Assembly: GCA_016165875.1 (NCBI GenBank)
Contig: JABBOT010000033.1
Location: forward strand, 2,575,575 to 2,639,574
Source: Acanthopleura granulata
Lineage: Eukaryota > Mollusca > Polyplacophora > Chitonida > Chitonidae
Direction of reading: 5' to 3'
Length of the DNA stretch: 64,000 nucleotides
Below, one piece after another: positions 59,341 through 64,000 of this stretch. The notes beneath the pieces were generated by a model. It was not told the DNA's origin. It was given only the letters and a program-made list of their open reading frames with translations, and made no database searches. The translations under genes and the position numbers were made by a program. Position 1 is the first letter of the stretch. The number at the start of each line of letters is the position of its first letter.

Positions 59341-59962
59341 GATAGCTGTTACCTGTATTTCTTGTGGATAGCAGTTACATGTACTTCTTGTGGATAACAG
59401 TTACATGTATTTCTTGCGGATAACAGTTACATGTATTTCTTGTGGATAACAGTAACATGTATTTCTTGTTGATAACAGTTACCTGTATTTCTTGCGGATA
59501 ACAGTAACATGTATTTCTTGTTGATAACAGTTACCTGTATTTCTTGCGGATAACAGTTACATGTATTTCTTGTGGATAACAGTTACATGTATTTCTTGTG
59601 GATAACAGTTACATGTATTTCTTGTGGATAACAGTTACATGTATTTCTTGTGGATAACAGTTACATGTATTTCTTGTGGATAACAGTTACATGTATTTCT
59701 TGTGGATAACAGTTACATGTATTTCTTGTGGATAACAGTTACATGTATTTCTTGTGGATAACAGTAACATGTATTTCTTGTTGATAACAGTTACCTGTAT
59801 TTCTTGCGGATAACAGTTACATGTATTTCTTGTGGATAACAGTTACATGTATTTCTTGCGGATAACAGTTACCTGTATTTCTTGCGGATAACAGTTACAT
59901 GTATTTCTTGTGGATAACAGTTACATGTATTTCTTGTTGATAACAGTTACACGTATTTCTTG
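59341..59962. repeat. Minisatellite, 26-bp unit, ~24 copies
   Basis: The unit is GTGGATAACAGTTACATGTA plus TTTCTT with T/C/A variants (GCGGATAAC, GTTGATAAC, TAACATG, TACCTG). Confidence 0.95.
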
Positions 59963-60304
59963 AAAGTATCACCCCAAGAATGAATGTGACTGCTTAATGA
60001 ACCCTGTTGAATTGTTTGTGAATTGTTCTGAATTACATCTGTTGTCACTAGACGCCCAGTTAACTGTGAATCTCAAAATTGGTATCACCGGCTGGTCTTG
60101 GGTTTCCCCCTCCGCCCCCCCCCCCCCCCCGGATTCTTCCTGGTTTCCTCCTGAAATACTTGTCAGTTTCCATACATGTGTCTGGACACAAGTTGTCTGT
60201 TTATCATTTCCTTCATTACATGTCACAGTTATTTTCATAATACGTTTAATTGATTAATGATGGGCAATATTAGGAGCTGTGTATTATTTGTATAAAGACC
60301 GTCT

Positions 60305-60478
60305 GAGAGTGGCCTGATGGTCATAGCATCCGTATCGAGACCGATAGATCCAGGATCAGTGGACCCGCTCTGCCACAAGAAGATATGGTACACGTTTAGA
60401 AGTATATGGACTCCTTCTTGTCATATGACTGAAAAATGGTTTAAGTACGACGTAAAACCTAATCATACAGACATACAA
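60305..60478 (+). mobile_element. SINE family C, tRNA-like head and degenerate tail
   Basis: GAGTGGCCTGATGGTCATAG plus CATCCG resembles an A-box region, and GATAGATCCAGGATCAG a degraded B-box region. It ends AATGGTTTAAGTACGACGTA plus AAACCTAATC with a CATACA-rich tail. Confidence 0.5.
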
Positions 60479-61714
60479 TATAGAATATCCTCAACCTCTT
60501 GTATGTGTTCTGTGTGATTTTAGCATTTAATTTCTCATTTTTTTCTTCTCCACGGGCAGGAATATTTTGTTTTTTGAGGGTCGCTCGGGTTTCAGTGCTC
60601 GTGTTGACAGTTTGTGAGAGGTTAATTATTCAGAGGACAAATTATTTGTCAGTATATGTAGATAAATATAATTCTTAAGTGATTCTGACTGTTTCAACAG
60701 TCTTAAAGGTGTGATCGTTTTTGTCTTGTTTCTTTGGTTCTTGCGATGTTCATGCCCCATGTCCAGATCTTGATCGTTGGTCGCCATCTTGCCTTTTTAT
60801 ATCGTTGGCCGTTGATGCCACCATTCTTGAGTGCAGTGGAATATGATAACTCAGTAAATATTGCTTCACTCTTGGCATATTACATATGAGAGAGACTGGC
60901 AATTAGACTGGCCCTACCAAGTGCCAGTGGTTACATCAAGCGAACCTTAAATCAGTTTTGAAGGAATATGAACACAGGTGTCATATTGTAGAATGGTACA
61001 GACCCACAGCCATGAACATTGCAAATCTGTAAGTTCAGGTTTAAACTTGCTTTAAAAGTGTCGCAAGTTAGTAATAACGAAAATTGAACACGGTATAATG
61101 TATCAAATTTCGTAGTTGAAGTTAGTTCAACATGGTGCAGGGCAAGGCAAGAGAAAATTTATAAAGCACAGCATTTCTCTGTACATGATTTTAAGAGGTT
61201 ATTTGGGTCGTCTGGAAGCTATCTCAAAGGGATCGCAACGTTACAACGGCCTAATCACCATGACAACTCATACTGACCGCATACGCTTGCGACCGGCCTA
61301 ACATTACGACCGCTTGACAAACAGCAGCCAGAGGTGAAACGTGGTGTTTTTAACAATTCAGATTGGGTTGACAGTCACTGAGCACGTGCAGCAGGAATCT
61401 ATGAATACTCTGCGTATACTATGTCTCACCTGATGCATAGTTTGTGTTAAAAGTACAGAAACTGTATGTTGGCTGGATATCAGTGAAATTCTCGCAGGCC
61501 CTTCTCTTTGGGTAGACATTCATATATGTATGCTGCTTAAAATGTTAATGAGTTACTTAGTAAATTGTGGTATATCAGTTAATTATATAGAGACTTTATC
61601 TGACTGGGGAAAAAAAATGTTATGCATAACTAACTTTCAGGGAACCGATTTTGTGTTTCTTGGTGGCCATTTTGCTTCCCAAGAACGTGAAGAACCGAGT
61701 AGTTGTTGCTTATT
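60479..61714. other. No gene recognised
   Basis: AT-rich intronic sequence; no repeat copies identified. Confidence 0.45.
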
Positions 61715-62209
61715 CTAATACGGATAAGCTGTGTGATGAATGGAAGAACTGAACAACTTAGGTTAATACGGATAAGCTGTATGATGAATGGAAGAACTGA
61801 ACAACTTATTCTAATACGGATAAGCTTTATGATGAATGGAAGAACTGAACAACTTAGGATAATACGGATAAGCTGTGTGATGAATGGAAGAACTGAACAA
61901 CTTAGGCTAATACGGATAAGCTGTGTGATGAATGGAAGAACTGAACAACTTAGGCTAATACGGATAAGCTGTGTGATGAATGGAAGAACTGAACAACTTA
62001 GGCTAATACGGATAAGCTGTGTGATGAATGGAAGAACTGAACAACTTAGGCTAATACGGATAAGCTGTGTGATGAATGGAAGAACTGAACAACTTAGGCT
62101 AATACGGATAAGGTGTATGATGAATGGAAGAACTGAACAACTTAGGCTAATACGGATAAGCTGTATGATGAATGGAAGAACTGAACAACTTAGGCTAATA
62201 TGGATAAGC
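61715..62209. repeat. Minisatellite, 48-bp unit x10 plus a partial copy, next to an exon
   Basis: The unit is CTAATACGGATAAGCTGTGT plus GATGAATGGAAGAACTGAAC plus AACTTAGG; starts recur every 48 bp from 61715 and the last partial copy starts at 62195. As 48 is a multiple of three, both strands stay open (182 and 244 codons), which argues against either being a protein. It ends about 56 bp before the acceptor of the MAP3K2/3 leader exon, and each unit carries a CTAAT branch-point-like motif. Confidence 0.95.
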
Positions 62210-62265
62210 AAAAACCTGAAGCAAAGCAATGAAACTAATTTCAAAATTTGAATTTCTCTTTGCAG

Positions 62266-62381
62266 AAAACCCTGCTGAAGATGTCTTGAAGACCATAGAA
62301 GACGAGCTCGCAAAAGGATTAAAGGAAAAGCGCCATACCAAACGTAGCCTCTCCACAGGCTCATCCAATCAGCAAGCAGGG
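62266..62381 (+). CDS. MAP3K2/3: MAP3K2/3 (MEKK2/3) orthologue, N-terminal leader exon
   Basis: This 116-nt exon (2 nt plus 38 codons) sits between a TTTCTCTTTGCAG acceptor ending at 62265 and a G|GTGAGT donor at 62382. A branch-like CTAAT lies at 62235-62239. It encodes an acidic helix-like segment, E-N-P-A-E-D-V-L-K-T-I-E-D-E-L-A, then a basic stretch (K-E-K-R-H-T-K-R) and a Ser/Gly/Gln-rich linker. Vertebrate MEKK2/3 have the same order before PB1: a leader of the form ALNSIM.DL, a basic Ser-rich linker, then DVRIKFEH. MEKK2/3 are cytoplasmic MAP3Ks acting on MEK5-ERK5 and also JNK/p38 pathways. The exon ends in phase 0, matching the exon at 63970. The identification rests on order and similarity from memory of the family, not on an alignment run. 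Confidence 0.75.
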
Positions 62382-63969
62382 GTGAGTCACATGATGTGGT
62401 CTTGTGCGTTTTTTTTAACTAATCCCTGTCTGTCATCAAATTCTTACCAATGATCCACCTTTGGCAGCATTGACAGGCCAGTAATAGGTATATATTTAAT
62501 GTTACTCAGGTTTCAAGGGCATTTTTGTCTTGATTTGCTAATTCCTGGGCCAAAATAATAAAACAAATTAGAAAGCACACATTGTGTTAAGAAATGCAAA
62601 ATCATCACAGCTAATGTCTGGTTGGCGTTTCAAGAATGACAGGGCTGTATTAATTAATTTCATGGGATGAAGTTTTAGGGTGTAAATTATAGATTTGTGG
62701 CTTTTATTTTTTGAGTTCTTTACTGTTAGCAGTTAAACTTCTTATCCTCAAATTAAATTGCAAAAAAAGTGTGTGGCAAGTTTAATTCAGGTAACGTATA
62801 TGTATAGCCTCCAGAGCTAGTGTATATAACTTGGTCTTTTCAATTACAGCAAGAAATTAAGCATTCTGTTCTCTTTATACCTACATCTGCCTGTATATCC
62901 ATGTATATGTGACAGTCTGAAAGGGGAGTCGTGAATTTTTCTCACCCAGAGGTCAAACTGCTCTCTGTAGCTGTCGCCCGGAGTTACCCGTCACAAATAT
63001 TATCTTGTTTTGTTCAAAGTTGCGCACAGTCCATCAGCACCTGAAGTAATAAACCACTGACAATCCTGTGTATAAATTAACATAACATTATCTGTTGTTT
63101 TTGTCCTTAACCCCCGCTTTTCATTCTCTCCCCCCTCCCCCCCCACCAAAAGCATCATAACTGTTCTGTATTTGTTTAATCTGTAGTTTTAAGGAAAAAA
63201 AATGTTGTTTACTTCCAAGGCGGTAAATGTTTTTGTTCATCTAATCGCTTCATTTACTCCTCATAATGATTCCCCGGGCTAAACATCTCTGACACTTATT
63301 GCATAAATTTGTTACAGATACTTGTGCTTATCTGCACTGATCTAATCTCATTTTTTTTCCTACACACTCCCAAACATTTTCACTTTGAAATGTTGAGAAA
63401 TTTTTTCTGGCTTAACATGGAACTTTTCTTTTTTTTTAAATTTTTTTGGTAATCAACATTCTTGAGTGTCACCTTTCAAAGAGATTTGAAAATGTATCCT
63501 GTGTTTGGTCTTGCATTCAGATTTCTACCAAGTTGAATTCAGTTCTCTTCATATTGTATAGAATTTAGAATGTACATGTATTTGGTCTGTGAAATATATG
63601 TTAACATTTACATATACAACTACTTGTATATTTTGTTGCTTTTTTGTTGTTGTTGGACAGTGTGTGCGTGAAGGGAAATATTCTGATTACAGCATAAAAT
63701 ATCCTTTTGATAAAAGGCATCAGCCTTAAATTTTATTCCTTCAAACTGGAAAATGTGTATAAAGAATTAGTCTCTCCTGGGTTTTTTTCCTCCATACATA
63801 AAAAGATATTGCTCACGTTATGATGCATCTGATGTATTGCTGTTAAAATATTTTGCTTTTATTACATTATGCGGTTCAAAATGAAGTTACATGTACAATG
63901 CATATACATGTACATTTCTTACTGTTACTCACAAACCAATGCTTGCATTTATTTATTTTTTTTCTACAG
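62382..63969 (+). other. MAP3K2/3: MAP3K2/3 intron 2 (1,588 bp)
   Basis: This phase-0 intron has a GTGAGT donor and a TTTCTACAG acceptor. It is AT-rich, with a C-rich tract at about 63130-63148 and ACATGTA motifs near 63570 and 63890-63915. No repeat family copy or further exon was seen. It separates the leader from PB1, the place where human MAP3K3 is known to carry an optional inserted segment. Confidence 0.65.
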
Positions 63970-64000
63970 GACTTGCGGATAAAGTTTGAATTTAATGGAG
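63970..64000 (+). CDS. MAP3K2/3: MAP3K2/3 (MEKK2/3) orthologue, start of PB1 domain exon (partial)
   Basis: After a T-rich tract and a TTTCTACAG acceptor (ending 63969), the frame reads D-L-R-I-K-F-E-F-N-G and one further base before the window ends. This closely matches the first beta strand of the MEKK2/MEKK3 PB1 domain (D-V-R-I/V-K-F-E-H-x-G). The Lys in that strand belongs to the basic surface by which MEKK2/3 PB1 binds the acidic PB1 of MEK5. Entry is phase 0, consistent with the preceding exon. The kinase domain and the rest of PB1 lie beyond the window. Other PB1 proteins such as p62 or aPKC are possible but fit the leader exon less well. Confidence 0.75.

Larger units (their letters stand above)
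35711..62265 (+). other. MAP3K2/3: MAP3K2/3 intron 1 (26,555 bp)
   Basis: The interval runs from a GTGAGT donor at 35711 to the CAG ending at 62265, a phase-1 intron. It holds at least ten tandem arrays, SINE copies of two families, a LINE reverse-transcriptase relic, a large foldback and one candidate cassette exon, all listed separately. The sequence between them is AT-rich with no recognisable coding content. Confidence 0.6.

Noticed and set aside
61630..62364. 244-codon minus-strand frame and 182-codon plus-strand frame
   Set aside because: Both come from a 48-bp tandem repeat and overlap each other; the minus frame also overlaps the MAP3K leader exon.

Overview
The window is eukaryotic, intron-rich and repeat-dense: no operons, no dense ORFs, canonical GT-AG splice sites, tRNA-headed SINEs, foldback/MITE-like elements, many minisatellites and a strong excess of ACATGTA/TACATGTA motifs. 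Taken together this points to a marine lophotrochozoan, most likely a mollusc and perhaps a bivalve. This is judged from the SINE type and motif bias, not from a database match. || One gene can be supported with confidence. On the + strand the 5' end of a MAP3K2/MAP3K3 (MEKK2/3) orthologue spans the right half of the window. A start-codon exon lies at 35598-35710 (5'UTR with three uORFs, then ATG at 35698). It is followed by a 26.6-kb first coding intron, a second coding exon at 62266-62381, a 1.6-kb intron, and the first 31 nt of the exon that opens the PB1 domain (63970 to the window end). Splice phases fit exactly (phase 1, then phase 0). The joined N-terminus, about 42 residues followed by DLRIKFEFNG, has the layout of vertebrate MEKK2/3, where a short leader precedes PB1. 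In that family PB1 recruits MEK5 for ERK5 signalling. The start exon has its own splice acceptor, so at least one non-coding first exon and the promoter lie further upstream and were not located. || Left half (1-35597): no confident gene. It holds SINEs, two copies of one foldback family (20264-20532 and 28677-29022), other MITE-like elements, and tandem arrays of 71 bp (5680-7495), 50/40 bp (21981-22246), 101 bp (22507-23312), 25 bp with higher-order structure (24833-25797), GGAT-like (29967-30326) and 81 bp (33190-34727). A minus-strand coding-like frame (29169-29498) is unrecognised. || Intron 1 (35711-62265): SINEs, a decayed LINE reverse-transcriptase fragment (about 47230-47470), arrays of 39, 38 (35 copies), 46, 36, 29, 58, 26 and 48 bp, a near-perfect 112-bp inverted repeat (58687-59001), and a GC-rich coding-like segment (45949-46086) whose flanking splice signals and phase would let it be a cassette exon of the same gene. 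|| Most long open frames in the window (for example the 450-residue frame at 33492-34844 and the antiparallel frames at 61630-62364) come from tandem repeats whose unit length is a multiple of three. They are not treated as genes.
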